Shown here one piece after another: positions 1 to 8,927 of a stretch of DNA of 64,000 nt (the stretch's first letter is position 1; each line of letters starts with the position of its first letter). The DNA lies in NCBI GenBank assembly GCA_036782995.1, contig DAIPXZ010000004.1, forward strand, positions 108,436 through 172,435. Direction: 5' to 3'. The stretch comes from DAIPXZ01 sp036782995 (GTDB taxonomy: Bacteria > Bacillota > Clostridia > Saccharofermentanales > Saccharofermentanaceae). Both the position numbers and the translations under genes were made by a program. Under the pieces are notes generated by a model. It had not been told where the DNA came from, did no database searches, and saw only the letters and a program-made list of their open reading frames with translations.

Positions 1-1056
1 TTGGAGCAACCCGAGCCATTGCTCGCTGTATATCACTGCAAGTGCTACGACCACAACAAGAGCAGAAATGATAAAGCCATGAAGCATTGGTTTTATTCCG
101 GATTTTTTCATGTCTTTGAAACTGGTATTCAAACCTATTGCAGCAAGTGCAGCAATCATCAAAAATTTACTGATTTCCTTCATAACCGAGGATACTGTTT
201 CCGGAATAATACCGAAGCTGTTGATTACGGCGAGTGCAACAAATCCGACAATGAACCATGGAATTATTGATTTAATGTTATATTTGATTTTTTTATCACT
301 TCCATTTACTTTTGCAGTTTGTGATAATTCTTTGCGCTTAATTCTCATGTTTATCAAAGTAAAGATAATAACTGTTGGAATTATCGAAAGTGTTCTTGTC
401 AATTTAACCATTACCGCAAAATCTCCGGCTGCATCACTAAATGCATATCCTGCGGCGACAACGCTTGATGTGTCATTGACAGCTGTTCCGGCCCACAGAC
501 CGTAGGCCTCATTGCCCATGCCTAACGCCTTTCCCATAAATGGGAAAGCAATAATCATAAACATATCAAAAAGGAATGTTGCCGACATAGCATAAGCAAT
601 ATCCCTATCTTCTGCGTCAATGGCTGGTGCGATTGCGGCAATTGCCGAACCACCACAGATACCTGTTCCGGCAGAGATTAGATTTGAAAGCTTCCAATTA
701 AGCCCAAGTAAGCGTCCGCATATATATCCACCGCCGAAGCAGGTAAGAAGTGTGAATACCATAACTATAAGGGATACGCTGCCAACGTGCATGACCGTAG
801 TTATATTAAGGCCTGCTCCGAGCAAAATAATTGCAAATTTCAGAAGTTTTTTCGAAGTGATTTTTATACCCGGTGAGAAGATATCTCCCGGTTTGTGAAT
901 TGCATTGATTATCATACCGATGAACAGTGCGACAACTGAAGCACTTATCAGATGGATGGGAAGGTTATCCGTAATTATCTTTGCAACAAACGCAATAGCC
1001 AAAGCGACGGCAATTCCCGGAATAAAGCTGAAATATTTTTTTGCAATCTCTTTCAT
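1..1056 (-). CDS. yeiH: YeiH-family putative anion/sulfate exporter, cut by the left edge
   Basis: The reverse strand is open from an ATG at 1056 to the first base, 352 codons without a stop, so the C-terminus and stop lie outside the window. The protein is a polytopic membrane protein of the UPF0324/YeiH family, with roughly ten hydrophobic segments. Typical pieces are a Gly/Ala-rich half with TGICGGSA near residue 125 and the later WAGTAVNDTSSVVAAG segment. Family members average about 340-350 residues, so only a few codons should be missing. The transported substrate is not proven for the family; sulfate or sulfite-derived anions have been suggested. It is divergent from a LysR regulator, the usual arrangement for yeiH/yeiE-like pairs. 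Confidence 0.88.
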   Translation of the reverse strand, partial: MKEIAKKYFSFIPGIAVALAIAFVAKIITDNLPIHLISASVVALFIGMIINAIHKPGDIFSPGIKITSKKLLKFAIILLGAGLNITTVMHVGSVSLIVMVFTLLTCFGGGYICGRLLGLNWKLSNLISAGTGICGGSAIAAIAPAIDAEDRDIAYAMSATFLFDMFMIIAFPFMGKALGMGNEAYGLWAGTAVNDTSSVVAAGYAFSDAAGDFAVMVKLTRTLSIIPTVIIFTLINMRIKRKELSQTAKVNGSDKKIKYNIKSIIPWFIVGFVALAVINSFGIIPETVSSVMKEISKFLMIAALAAIGLNTSFKDMKKSGIKPMLHGFIISALVVVVALAVIYSEQWLGLLQ

Positions 1057-1085
1057 TAAAACAAGCCCCTCTTTCAATTTATGAC

Positions 1086-1101
1086 TTGATTATAATTTCA
1101 A
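1086..1101. promoter_or_regulatory. Palindromic site in the yeiH-lysR divergent promoter region
   Basis: The 108-bp gap between the two divergent genes holds TTGA-N8-TCAA with an AT-rich centre. The core TATAAT-like hexamers at 1091-1096 (plus) and 1089-1094 (minus) lie inside it. LysR regulators bind T-N11-A type interrupted palindromes in such gaps, so this is a candidate operator for the neighbouring regulator. No clear -35 boxes are seen, so the assignment is an inference. Confidence 0.35.
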
Positions 1102-1164
1102 CGCATGATAATTTTTAATAATCAATTGCTATTGTATGATTACATATTTTTATTGAGGTGCCAA

Positions 1165-2013
1165 ATGATCGATTATCGGGTTAATACATTTGTTATGCTA
1201 TATGAAACAATGAACTATAGAGTTACAGCTGAACGACTAAATATGTCACAGCCTGCTGTAACTCAGCATATTCAATTGCTGGAGCATGAATATGGATGTA
1301 GATTTTTTAATTATGATAAACGAAAGTTGTCACGCACTCCTGAGGCTGATAAATTTGCCGTGTATTGCAGGGGTCTTTTATACAATGATGAAGAATTTCG
1401 TGCTGATATTTTCCGAACATCTCCGAGGATTTTGCGCATAGGAGCAACAAAAACAATTGGTGAGTTTGTTTTGACAAATACCATCGATAAGTATTTAAGC
1501 AACAAAAAACACTCACTTAAGTTGCTCGTTGATAACACAGAAACTCTTCTTGGAAAACTGGAAAACGGAGAGCTTGATTTCGCAATTGTAGAAGGAAACT
1601 TTGATAAAAACAAATACTCGTCACGTATATTACGTATGGAACCATTTGTTGGTGTATGTGCAAAAGATCATCCATTTGCAGGAAAAGAAATGAGTATTAA
1701 TGATTTACTTGAAAGCACATTAATAGTTCGCGAGGAAGGTTCGGGAACGAGAGATGTACTTGAACATCTGCTTACAAATTTCGGTTACACAGTTTCTGCT
1801 TTTTCTCGAACTGTCTGTATTAGCAGCTTCAGAGTAATGTGTCGACTTATAGAAAAGAATATTGGAATATCATTTGTATATAAGTCCGTCGCAGAAAGTA
1901 GTGATGCATTGTCTATCTTTACAATCAACGGCTTGTCAGTTGCCCACGAGTTTTGCTATGTTTATCTTAAAAACACTGACGCCATTCAGCTTATCAATCA
2001 GTTTGAAGGCTAA
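1165..2013 (+). CDS. LysR-family transcriptional regulator
   Basis: 282 residues. The N-terminal winged helix-turn-helix shows the family pattern (LNMSQPAVTQHIQLLE at about residues 30-45), followed by a two-lobe substrate-binding domain. ATG 1165 was chosen because GAGGTG lies five bases before it; an upstream in-frame ATG at 1105 has no ribosome binding site and would add 20 unrelated residues. The gene is divergent from the YeiH-type transporter, so by analogy with YeiE/CysL-like regulators it probably controls that gene and itself. The ligand is unknown. Base composition here looks more AT-rich than in the genes to the right. Confidence 0.87.
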   Translation: MIDYRVNTFVMLYETMNYRVTAERLNMSQPAVTQHIQLLEHEYGCRFFNYDKRKLSRTPEADKFAVYCRGLLYNDEEFRADIFRTSPRILRIGATKTIGEFVLTNTIDKYLSNKKHSLKLLVDNTETLLGKLENGELDFAIVEGNFDKNKYSSRILRMEPFVGVCAKDHPFAGKEMSINDLLESTLIVREEGSGTRDVLEHLLTNFGYTVSAFSRTVCISSFRVMCRLIEKNIGISFVYKSVAESSDALSIFTINGLSVAHEFCYVYLKNTDAIQLINQFEG

Positions 2014-2214
2014 AACGCCTGTACCGACGTATCATTCGAGTTTATATTGGACATCTTTAAATCTGAATTTGCGTAGGATACTATGACAATCATAGTAATC
2101 ATGAAGAACATGATAATACTATCAAATGGAAACATCCAAAACATGCATGATACGGTTTTTAAGACGACCACAGGAAAAAAGCTGTTGCAGTCGATTTATT
2201 CATCGACAATTTAA
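2014..2214. other. Gene-free gap
   Basis: This 201-bp gap separates the convergent LysR and lipoprotein genes. It contains a short perfect hairpin GTCGAT-TTATTC-ATCGAC at about 2190-2207 that could act as a weak terminator. A 37-codon plus-strand frame (2101-2214) has no ribosome binding site, and nothing else is convincing. Confidence 0.4.
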
Positions 2215-3075
2215 TTAGTAATTGTTTTCATATGCTTCTCGAAGCGGAAGAATCAGTACGTCATATTGACTGCTTGTAATTCGACCGGTTGCCAACAGTT
2301 CATCGGCCGCTGCTACGATAATATTGTATTCACCATCATACGGAAGCGCGTCCACAGGTGACGTAAAACTAGTGCTCCCCAAATTGAATAGGCAATCCGG
2401 AACATCAGTACAAACCCATGAACCATCTACATTCGCAAAAGTGAATGTGTCATCATACGTTTTTGTAGTAATCAACGATTCATCTTGAATCCGATTGCCA
2501 ACTTCCTGTAAAATCTCGTCTTCGAGTGTTGTTTTTGCCGTACTCGATCCCGTTGATCCATTCATCACTAAATCAAGAACGTAGTTCTGTCCGATACTCT
2601 TCATTGATTCCATATCTGTAGCAATCAACTGAAATGATGTGCTCACATCCGGCATCGTAATAGTAACCGGAACAACATATGTTCCATCTGCTTGTATTGT
2701 CGCTGTGTTTGCCTGATAAGTCATACGAGCATAGGTTTGCGTGAATACAAAAGCCATATTGGCGTATTGCGAATTGGCAATATCATTTGGCACTACCCCA
2801 ATAATCCCTGCGCTCTCATTAACATCGCCGCGTCGGAAGTATTCGAGATAAGAAGCTGCCCAATACTGGCACGTAGAGGCATCTTCTTGTTCCACCTCAT
2901 TTGATGACGACGGTAGCGTAACTCCGTCCTGTGTTAACGATACCGAGATGGATTGCATATCATTATTTGTTTCTTCTTCGGAGGACGTCTTCTTTTTACA
3001 TGCAGTTGGCATGACGAGCATAATGATACAAAGGCATACAGCAAACGCCTTTATGAATAAACGCTCCATTATCAT
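2215..3075 (-). CDS. Putative lipoprotein of unknown function
   Basis: 286 residues from ATG 3075, which has AAGGAA six bases upstream. An in-frame ATG at 3102 overlaps the purM stop and is the alternative start. The N-terminus is a type II signal peptide ending in MPTAC, with Cys26 as the probable lipidation site, followed by a Lys/Ser/Glu-rich linker. The remaining 240 residues look like an extracytoplasmic alpha/beta domain with no motif I recognise. It directly follows purM, so it may be read from the same transcript, but the two have no obvious functional link. Confidence 0.75.
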   Translation of the reverse strand: MIMERLFIKAFAVCLCIIMLVMPTACKKKTSSEEETNNDMQSISVSLTQDGVTLPSSSNEVEQEDASTCQYWAASYLEYFRRGDVNESAGIIGVVPNDIANSQYANMAFVFTQTYARMTYQANTATIQADGTYVVPVTITMPDVSTSFQLIATDMESMKSIGQNYVLDLVMNGSTGSSTAKTTLEDEILQEVGNRIQDESLITTKTYDDTFTFANVDGSWVCTDVPDCLFNLGSTSFTSPVDALPYDGEYNIIVAAADELLATGRITSSQYDVLILPLREAYENNY

Positions 3076-3098
3076 GCTGTTTTCCTTCGTGGCTCTCA

Positions 3099-4274
3099 TC
3101 ATGAATAGATGAATTCCTTGCCGTCCGCACGAATAATCACTTCGTTCTCGGAGCCTTCCGGAAGAGCTTCTACATGACCAACAATTCTGGCTTCAACATT
3201 ATATTTGTTTGCAATCTCAATGATACCGGAAGCAACACTTTCGTCGCAGTAGAATTCCATACGATGACCGCAATTAAATACTTGATACATTTCTTTTTGC
3301 GGAATTTCACCAGAATCAAAAATCGCTGCAAAGATTGGTGGGAACGGGAAAAGATTGTCCTTTACATAACGAATGTTCTTACCAAAATCACGGCATTTTG
3401 CTTGACCACCACCGGTACAATGAATGATACCCGAAATCTCGTTACGATATTGAGCCAAAACATCCTTTACTATCGGTAAATAGGTTCTTGTAGGCGAAAG
3501 AATCGCTTCTGCAACGGTTTGGTTGCTGTTTGGAAGCTTATCAGAAAGCATAAACTTTCCACAATAGACTTTATCTTCGGAAATAGTTTCGGATACTGAT
3601 TCCGGATATTTTTTTAAGTATTCCTTGGAAAGAAGCATATGGCGAGCAGCAGTCAATCCGTTCGAAGAAATTCCGGAGTTGTATGAATCCTCGTACGTCG
3701 CCTGACCGAAAGAAGCCAAGCCAACAATGACATGTCCCGGCTTGATGTTTGCTGCTGAAATAACGTCTTTTCGAGCAACGCGCGTAACTAATGTAGAGTC
3801 AACAATGATTGTACGTACGAGATCACCTACATCGGCAGTCTCTCCACCAGACATCGTTATATCAACACCAAGATTTTGAAGCTTTTCGATGAATGCGTCA
3901 TAACCCTTAATAACTTCGGCAATACATGCGCCGTTTACACGATGTGCATTACGTCCGATGGTATTGGATAATGACAAGTTCGAGGTTGCTCCTACGCAAG
4001 CCAAATCATCTGTATTCATAACCAGTGAATCTTGAGCAATTGAGAAGAACCAGCGAGTATCACCTGTCTCACGATATGCCAGGTACGCGGCGGAAGACTT
4101 CGTTCCCGCACCATCAGCATGAATCGCAGTGCAATAATCTTCATCGCCAGCAAGATCCTCAATCAATTTGCAAAACGCTCCGGGGAAAACACCCTTCGTT
4201 TGATTGGCAACGGCCTTCTTTACGTCATCTTTCGTAGGTGATACACCACGGCTCAAATAAGATTCTGCAGACAT
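3099..4274 (-). CDS. purM: Phosphoribosylformylglycinamidine cyclo-ligase (AIR synthetase)
   Basis: 391 residues. It converts formylglycinamidine ribonucleotide plus ATP to aminoimidazole ribonucleotide, the fifth step of purine synthesis. The sequence has the PurM-type HADGAGTKS nucleotide/substrate segment near residue 52, MSGGETADVGD in the middle and IIHCTGGGQAKC in the C-terminal half. At about 390 residues it resembles the longer PurM form common in Bacteroidota rather than the 340-residue Bacillus type. ATG 4274 is preceded by AAAGGAG at eight bases; an upstream ATG at 4346 would run into the 3' end of RNase P RNA. It lies 51 kb from the purEFNHD cluster. Confidence 0.9.
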   Translation of the reverse strand: MSAESYLSRGVSPTKDDVKKAVANQTKGVFPGAFCKLIEDLAGDEDYCTAIHADGAGTKSSAAYLAYRETGDTRWFFSIAQDSLVMNTDDLACVGATSNLSLSNTIGRNAHRVNGACIAEVIKGYDAFIEKLQNLGVDITMSGGETADVGDLVRTIIVDSTLVTRVARKDVISAANIKPGHVIVGLASFGQATYEDSYNSGISSNGLTAARHMLLSKEYLKKYPESVSETISEDKVYCGKFMLSDKLPNSNQTVAEAILSPTRTYLPIVKDVLAQYRNEISGIIHCTGGGQAKCRDFGKNIRYVKDNLFPFPPIFAAIFDSGEIPQKEMYQVFNCGHRMEFYCDESVASGIIEIANKYNVEARIVGHVEALPEGSENEVIIRADGKEFIYS

Positions 4275-4340
4275 ATTCTTTTCTCCTTTATTTATGTGTC
4301 TCCCATGAAAAGCATGTGAAGACGAATATACATAGATGTT

Positions 4341-4704
4341 TTCCAAGTTGAACCTATAAGCCGGGTTCTGTCTTAAATGATCATCTATCTAGGCAGATAG
4401 TCTCTTATCTGCTCAAGCCGCCTCCTCAAAGACTTTGCGGACCGCAAATAGCGTCTTTTCCACGGCGTTGCTCCGAGTGGGGTTTACAAGGCCAATTCGT
4501 TACCGAACTGCCGGTGAGCTCTTGCCTCACCTTTTCATCCTTACTCTTTCCGAAGAAAAAGCGGTTTTCTTTTCTGTTGCACTTTCCTTAAAGTTACCTT
4601 CACCGGGAACTACCCGGCACCCATGTCCTATGGAGCCCGGACTTTCCTCACGCACGGCCGTTGGGCCACTGTGCCCGCGATCATCCGGTCCAGCTTGGAA
4701 AACA
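4341..4704 (-). ncRNA. rnpB: RNase P RNA, bacterial type A
   Basis: Catalytic RNA of ribonuclease P, which cuts 5' leaders from pre-tRNA. On the minus strand the conserved GAGGAAAGTCCGGGCTCC segment lies near the 5' end and AGAACCCGGCTTA near the 3' end. The ends pair to form P1: CCAAGCTGGACC (about 4700-4689) with GGTTCAACTTGG (about 4354-4343), one mismatch. Between them are the expected GAGG and AGCAACGCC-type conserved segments. Length is about 360 nt, normal for type A. Open frames on both strands across this region are artefacts. Confidence 0.95.
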
Positions 4705-4710
4705 TTCCTA

Positions 4711-4716
4711 TTATAC
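4711..4716 (-). promoter_or_regulatory. -10 box of the rnpB promoter
   Basis: A perfect TATAAT on the minus strand lies 7-8 bases before the predicted 5' end of RNase P RNA. No good -35 box is seen at 16-18 bp. Confidence 0.6.
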
Positions 4717-4745
4717 ACGGATGTTTGTCATTCATCTACCACTTT

Positions 4746-5519
4746 TTACCAATTGTGGCCGCGAAAAACCTCAACAGAAAGCTTCGGTAGCCGTTCTTTT
4801 AATATCTTTTGCAAATATGGCAAAACCACGCGCTCGGTAGACTCGTGGCCCGCAATAATGACACTTATTCCCGACTCTTCCAATTCGAGCATATGATGAT
4901 GCTTCATCTCTCCTGTAACCACAACATCGACACGCGCCAGCTTCAGAATCGGAATAGCTGACTCATCAAAAGCACCGCCTTGTACGAAAGCACGACTTAC
5001 AGAAGGATTTTGATCTGTATTCAAAATAATCCCCGAAGTACCAAGCTTCGATTTCACGATTTGTGTATAATCTCGAAGCAAAATATCATTGCCTAAGCTC
5101 CCGCAAACGCCAATTTCCGCGCCTTCAAGTGTCATCGGCATAAGAAGGCCAAGTTCACGAGCCAGTGCCGTATTGACACCGCCTTGCACCTTATCAAGAT
5201 TCGAATGTGCGGCATACACATGAATCCCGTTCAATATGATATCTCGAATGTTCTTTCCCATAGGTTCTTGAAAATCGATGGTATGAATCGGTGCGAAGAG
5301 AAGCGGATGATGTGTCACGAGCATTGTTGCCCCTGCTGCTTTACATGCCTCGATGGCCTCATGATTTGCATCCAACGCGAGCATACATTTATCAATTTGT
5401 GCACTTGCATCTCCAATCATTAATCCGACATGATCCCACGACTCTGCCATATCAGCAGGCGCAAGCTCTTCCATGACCGATATTATGTCCTGTACCCGGT
5501 ATTGATCATTCATACCCAT
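4746..5519 (-). CDS. Nif3-like dinuclear metal-centre protein
   Basis: 257 residues, the short form of the NIF3/YqfO/YbgI family without the inserted PII-like domain. Metal-binding signatures are visible: VTHHPLLF near residue 70, the AAHSNLD segment near 108, and GHESTE near 225 in the C-terminal half. The biochemical role of the family is unsettled; GTP cyclohydrolase type I activity and metal trafficking have been proposed. The start overlaps the trmK stop by 10 bp, and the trmK-nif3 pair is a conserved firmicute arrangement, so the two are co-transcribed. Confidence 0.88.
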   Translation of the reverse strand: MGMNDQYRVQDIISVMEELAPADMAESWDHVGLMIGDASAQIDKCMLALDANHEAIEACKAAGATMLVTHHPLLFAPIHTIDFQEPMGKNIRDIILNGIHVYAAHSNLDKVQGGVNTALARELGLLMPMTLEGAEIGVCGSLGNDILLRDYTQIVKSKLGTSGIILNTDQNPSVSRAFVQGGAFDESAIPILKLARVDVVVTGEMKHHHMLELEESGISVIIAGHESTERVVLPYLQKILKERLPKLSVEVFRGHNW

Positions 5520-6181
5520 TCATCCCAGGATGCCAAATATGGCACCCATTCCTTTCTTCCCCGTGATATTTTCTCTATTACTGATCGTTCGTGCGCCATA
5601 AATTCCTGATAGAACGGTGGTTTTTCCTTAAGAATATATGGTCCAAAAAAAGCCTCTTTTAAATCTATTTTGTAGGGGGTTCCACTATATGTCACCTCGA
5701 TGACCGAGTAGAAACGTCCACGATCCTTCGTAATCGATTCGCATTCAATGGAAAAACCATTCTCTGCGAGAAAGAATCGAAGTTCTTCGAGTGATCTTTG
5801 CGGCTGTAACACAAAGCGCAAATCATCATATGCGAATAAATCTCTTTCTTTCATAACATCGGAAAGGATGTCACGAATTTCCAAACCTCCCATTCCGGCA
5901 ATCACAACAGTCGTTCGTGGTTTTAGCTCGATTCCAGAGAGTCCGTCTGTACAAAACGTCTTCGATTGCTTCTCATATCCCATCGCCTTTAGGTAACTCT
6001 CTGTTCGAAGGGCCGGGGCCTTGTGAATATCTGTCGCTATAACAAATGGTGTTACATGATGATCTAAGCAATATGCAGACAGCTGTCCGTGATCCGAACC
6101 CACATCAATCACCAAGTCCGTCGGTGCAATGTGTTGAGCAACACATGTCAAACGAATCGAAAGAGAAGATTTTTCACTCAT
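5510..6181 (-). CDS. trmK: tRNA (adenine(22)-N(1))-methyltransferase
   Basis: 223 residues. TrmK (YqfN) uses S-adenosylmethionine to make m1A at position 22 of tRNA. A Rossmann-type methyltransferase fold is evident: VIDVGSDHGQLS (motif I) near residue 24, an acidic ATDIHKAPA segment (motif II), and VVIAGMGGLEIRDIL near residue 92, which is diagnostic for this family. It lies three bases after dnaG and overlaps the nif3-like gene. In many Firmicutes rpoD (sigA) sits between dnaG and trmK; here it is absent. Confidence 0.92.
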   Translation of the reverse strand: MSEKSSLSIRLTCVAQHIAPTDLVIDVGSDHGQLSAYCLDHHVTPFVIATDIHKAPALRTESYLKAMGYEKQSKTFCTDGLSGIELKPRTTVVIAGMGGLEIRDILSDVMKERDLFAYDDLRFVLQPQRSLEELRFFLAENGFSIECESITKDRGRFYSVIEVTYSGTPYKIDLKEAFFGPYILKEKPPFYQEFMAHERSVIEKISRGRKEWVPYLASWDEWV

Positions 6182-6184
6182 AAA

Positions 6185-8050
6185 TCACCTCATCGATTTC
6201 ATCTGTTCTTGCAAGTATTTCAAATAATTCATCGTATCCAGTAGACCTTTCTTGGTGGCTTCTTTATCCGGTCCGTTCGGCATCCCGTCCAGCTGTTCCG
6301 CGAGTCTCTTCTTCTGTCTCGTATAGACATCCATACGTACGCGATAAAGATAATCGAGAGCATATCGAAGAAGTGATTTCTCATCATGAGCACCTGTCGT
6401 CGTCATTAAGCATTCCGATATCACATCACGAGCCAATCGTTTATTGATTACATATTCATGAGTCGCTTCCAGCAAATGATTCGTATCACCTTCCGGCGTA
6501 CCCAATAATGGCAAATATTCCTTCGCAATACTTCTCATCGTACCCATCGAAAAATCAGTTACCAATGGTTTATCGAAAAGATTCGAATATGACGAACCCA
6601 TCATCGACAATAAAACCAACAGAATCAACTCATCATTCGTCGCCGTCTCACCAAGATTATGTGTTGATTTCACCTCGGTTTGCGTCCTAGTCTTTCTCTC
6701 CACAGAAATAACCTCAGACGCTTTTCGTTCTTTTCCGGCCAACGCCACTTGGTTCAAAATCGATTGCGTTGATACACCGAGAACCGACGAAACAAGATTT
6801 GCCGCACGTTCTCTGGAAATCAAATTCGTTTCCCACGAAAGATATTCACATACCAGCATCTGGTACGATTGTGCATCGAACTTTTTACCATTCGTGCATT
6901 GTAGCTTGGCGCTATCCATCAAATAGTCCATTACCGGCATCGCTGAATCGACCACTTCTTGAAAAGCACCGGCGCCGAATTCGCGAATAAACTCATCCGG
7001 ATCTTTTCCATTCGGCACCTTCGCTACCGACACCTTCAAAGCAAGGCCAGATTGTTTCTGTTTGCGATGCATAATCATTTTTAAACCGCGGATAGCAGCA
7101 TTTTGTCCGGCCTTATCAGAATCATAGAATAAAACGACTTCTTCGGTATATCGTCCCAACAAATCCAAATGTCTCTCTGTGAGTGCAGTACCTAAAGATG
7201 CCACGGCATTCTTCACGCCCGCTTGATGCATGGATATTACATCCATATATCCTTCGACGATAATCAACTGCTTCTTGCATGATGCCTTCGCAAAATTCAA
7301 TGCATAAAGATTCTTCTGTTTCGAATACACAGGGGACTCCGGAGAGTTAATATACTTCGGTTGCCCATCACCCATAATACGTCCGCCGAAAGCAATAATC
7401 TCACCCATCGGGTTAAATATTGGAAACATTAATCTGCCGCGAAACAAATCAACCGGCTGTCCGCGCTTCCCCTTCGTGAAAAGACCACTTTCCAATAGCT
7501 CTTCATCACGATATCCTTTATCCTTTAAAAAATGGGATAAGCCTTCCCATTCATCGGGCGCATACCCTAATCCAAATCCACGCGCCATCTTCGTTGAAAT
7601 CGCGCGTTTCTGCAAATAGCTACGCGCACCCTCGCCCCTAGGCGACATTAGATTCGCATAGAAATATCGTGCGGCCTCCAAAAGAGCACCCTTAATTCGT
7701 TTTCTCTTCTTCTCTTCTCGTTGATATTCTTCGTCATTGGATTCCGGAATCGTGACGCCAGATTGCTCGGCAAGAAGCTTAATCGCATCAACATAGCCGA
7801 TGTTTTCAATCTCCATCAAAAAATGAATGACATTGCCGCCTTTATGACAACCGAAGCAATAGTAAATTTGTTTCGTCGTAGAAATGGAAAAAGACGGCGT
7901 ATCTTCGGAATGGAAAGGACACAGACCGAATTGATTTTGTCCTGTACGCTTCGTAAATTGCACATATTTCCCAACCACAGACTCTATGCTATTTCGAGCG
8001 ATAATTTCTTGGATTACATCTTCGGGAATACCACCGTAATGAGAAGCCAC
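6185..8050 (-). CDS. dnaG: DNA primase
   Basis: 621 residues. Makes RNA primers at the replication fork. The N-terminal zinc-binding domain shows CPFH near residue 45 and CFGC about 20 residues later. The RNA polymerase core has the TOPRIM pattern IIVEGYMDVISMHQAG and FYDSDKAGQ, and the C-terminal 150 residues should contact the replicative helicase. I chose GTG 8050, preceded by GGAAGGAA at a good distance, giving the usual start just before the IPEDVIQEI helix. A TTG at 8083 is in frame but lacks a ribosome binding site. It sits in an apparent operon between the HD-domain gene and trmK. Confidence 0.93.
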   Translation of the reverse strand: MASHYGGIPEDVIQEIIARNSIESVVGKYVQFTKRTGQNQFGLCPFHSEDTPSFSISTTKQIYYCFGCHKGGNVIHFLMEIENIGYVDAIKLLAEQSGVTIPESNDEEYQREEKKRKRIKGALLEAARYFYANLMSPRGEGARSYLQKRAISTKMARGFGLGYAPDEWEGLSHFLKDKGYRDEELLESGLFTKGKRGQPVDLFRGRLMFPIFNPMGEIIAFGGRIMGDGQPKYINSPESPVYSKQKNLYALNFAKASCKKQLIIVEGYMDVISMHQAGVKNAVASLGTALTERHLDLLGRYTEEVVLFYDSDKAGQNAAIRGLKMIMHRKQKQSGLALKVSVAKVPNGKDPDEFIREFGAGAFQEVVDSAMPVMDYLMDSAKLQCTNGKKFDAQSYQMLVCEYLSWETNLISRERAANLVSSVLGVSTQSILNQVALAGKERKASEVISVERKTRTQTEVKSTHNLGETATNDELILLVLLSMMGSSYSNLFDKPLVTDFSMGTMRSIAKEYLPLLGTPEGDTNHLLEATHEYVINKRLARDVISECLMTTTGAHDEKSLLRYALDYLYRVRMDVYTRQKKRLAEQLDGMPNGPDKEATKKGLLDTMNYLKYLQEQMKSMR

Positions 8051-8094
8051 GCGTGCAGTTCCTTCCTTTCTTCTACGATTCAATTCATTACCGA

Positions 8095-8754
8095 TTAGAG
8101 TAATTTCGTATCATTAATATACAATTCAAAAATTAAACCTAAATGCTCCGCCGCTCCACGGCAAAGCTTCATTCGCTCCAAAAAGATTTCAAAATAATCC
8201 ATAACCGGACAAATGGACGTATCCGTCTCAAGAGCCAGTATCGCCTTTTTATCTGCGATCGTTAAAGAGGATAATGTTACCGCATAATTCACGCGATCAT
8301 GAATATCAAAGGTCTCTGGTGTGCGATTTCTTACACGGCTGCGATGCACATCAGCCTTATCCGCCAAAATCAGGGCCGATGCCAGATTACTTACCGGAGC
8401 ACCTTCACCCTCGTCATGATTCGCAATCGCCATCATGATAGCTGTCGCGTCTTCATATGACATGCCCTTTCGTATCAGCATGTCGTATGCAAGTAATGCG
8501 CCAGACATGGCATGATGATTGCGATTGACGGCATTACCAATATCATGAATGTATCCGGCAATTCGACCGAGCTCGACGACCTCTTCCGATTCGCCGATGG
8601 CTTCTAAAATCTCGCCGCATTTATTTGAAACAAGGCGGCAATGACGGTAACTGTGCTCAGTAAACCCTAATGAATCCATTTGACGAGCCGATGCTTCCAA
8701 AAGCACCTTCACTTCTTTACTCTTTTGGATATCCTTAATGGAAAGCGATGCCAT
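8095..8754 (-). CDS. HD-domain phosphohydrolase
   Basis: 219 residues, cytoplasmic. The metal-binding HD signature is clear: H54-type YRHCRLVS, YIHDIGNAVNRNHH, and NHDEGEGAP, followed by SALILADKADVHRSR. The order H...HD...H...D matches the HD/HDIG superfamily, which hydrolyses phosphomonoesters or nucleotides. The substrate cannot be inferred. It is the first gene of the run HD-dnaG-trmK-nif3 and has AGGAGAAG before its ATG. I do not recognise a named family member; a role in nucleotide clearance near primase is only a guess. Confidence 0.82.
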   Translation of the reverse strand: MASLSIKDIQKSKEVKVLLEASARQMDSLGFTEHSYRHCRLVSNKCGEILEAIGESEEVVELGRIAGYIHDIGNAVNRNHHAMSGALLAYDMLIRKGMSYEDATAIMMAIANHDEGEGAPVSNLASALILADKADVHRSRVRNRTPETFDIHDRVNYAVTLSSLTIADKKAILALETDTSICPVMDYFEIFLERMKLCRGAAEHLGLIFELYINDTKLL

Positions 8755-8786
8755 AAGCTCTTCTCCTAATCATCATAGCTGAAATA

Positions 8787-8795
8787 ATTGTACCA
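8787..8795 (-). promoter_or_regulatory. Extended -10 promoter of the HD-dnaG operon
   Basis: The minus strand reads TGGTACAAT, an extended -10 element, about 33 bases before the ATG at 8754. The -35 region is T-rich and poor, which an extended -10 tolerates. Confidence 0.5.
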
Positions 8796-8871
8796 CATGC
8801 CGTAGTAAAAAAACCAAAAGCAAACAATTGTTCACGATATTTCTTTATTTTTTCGTAAACCATATTTTTGA

Positions 8872-8903
8872 TAAAGAAAAAGCGGTATGTTTCCATACCG
8901 CCT
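8872..8903 (-). terminator. Rho-independent terminator after yajC
   Basis: On the minus strand GCGGTATG-GAAA-CATACCGC forms a perfect 8-bp stem with a stable GAAA loop, followed by TTTTTCTTT, 26 bases after the yajC stop. Confidence 0.9.
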
Positions 8904-8927
8904 TGTAAACAATCTCGAAAAACGTAA

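Noticed and set aside
2101..2214. 37-codon plus-strand frame, possible transposase remnant
   Set aside because: No ribosome binding site, and no similarity I can name; too short to support.
4435..4896. Open frames on both strands over the RNase P RNA (plus 4435-4896, minus 4527-4718)
   Set aside because: They overlap the conserved RNA core and have no protein-like features or binding sites.
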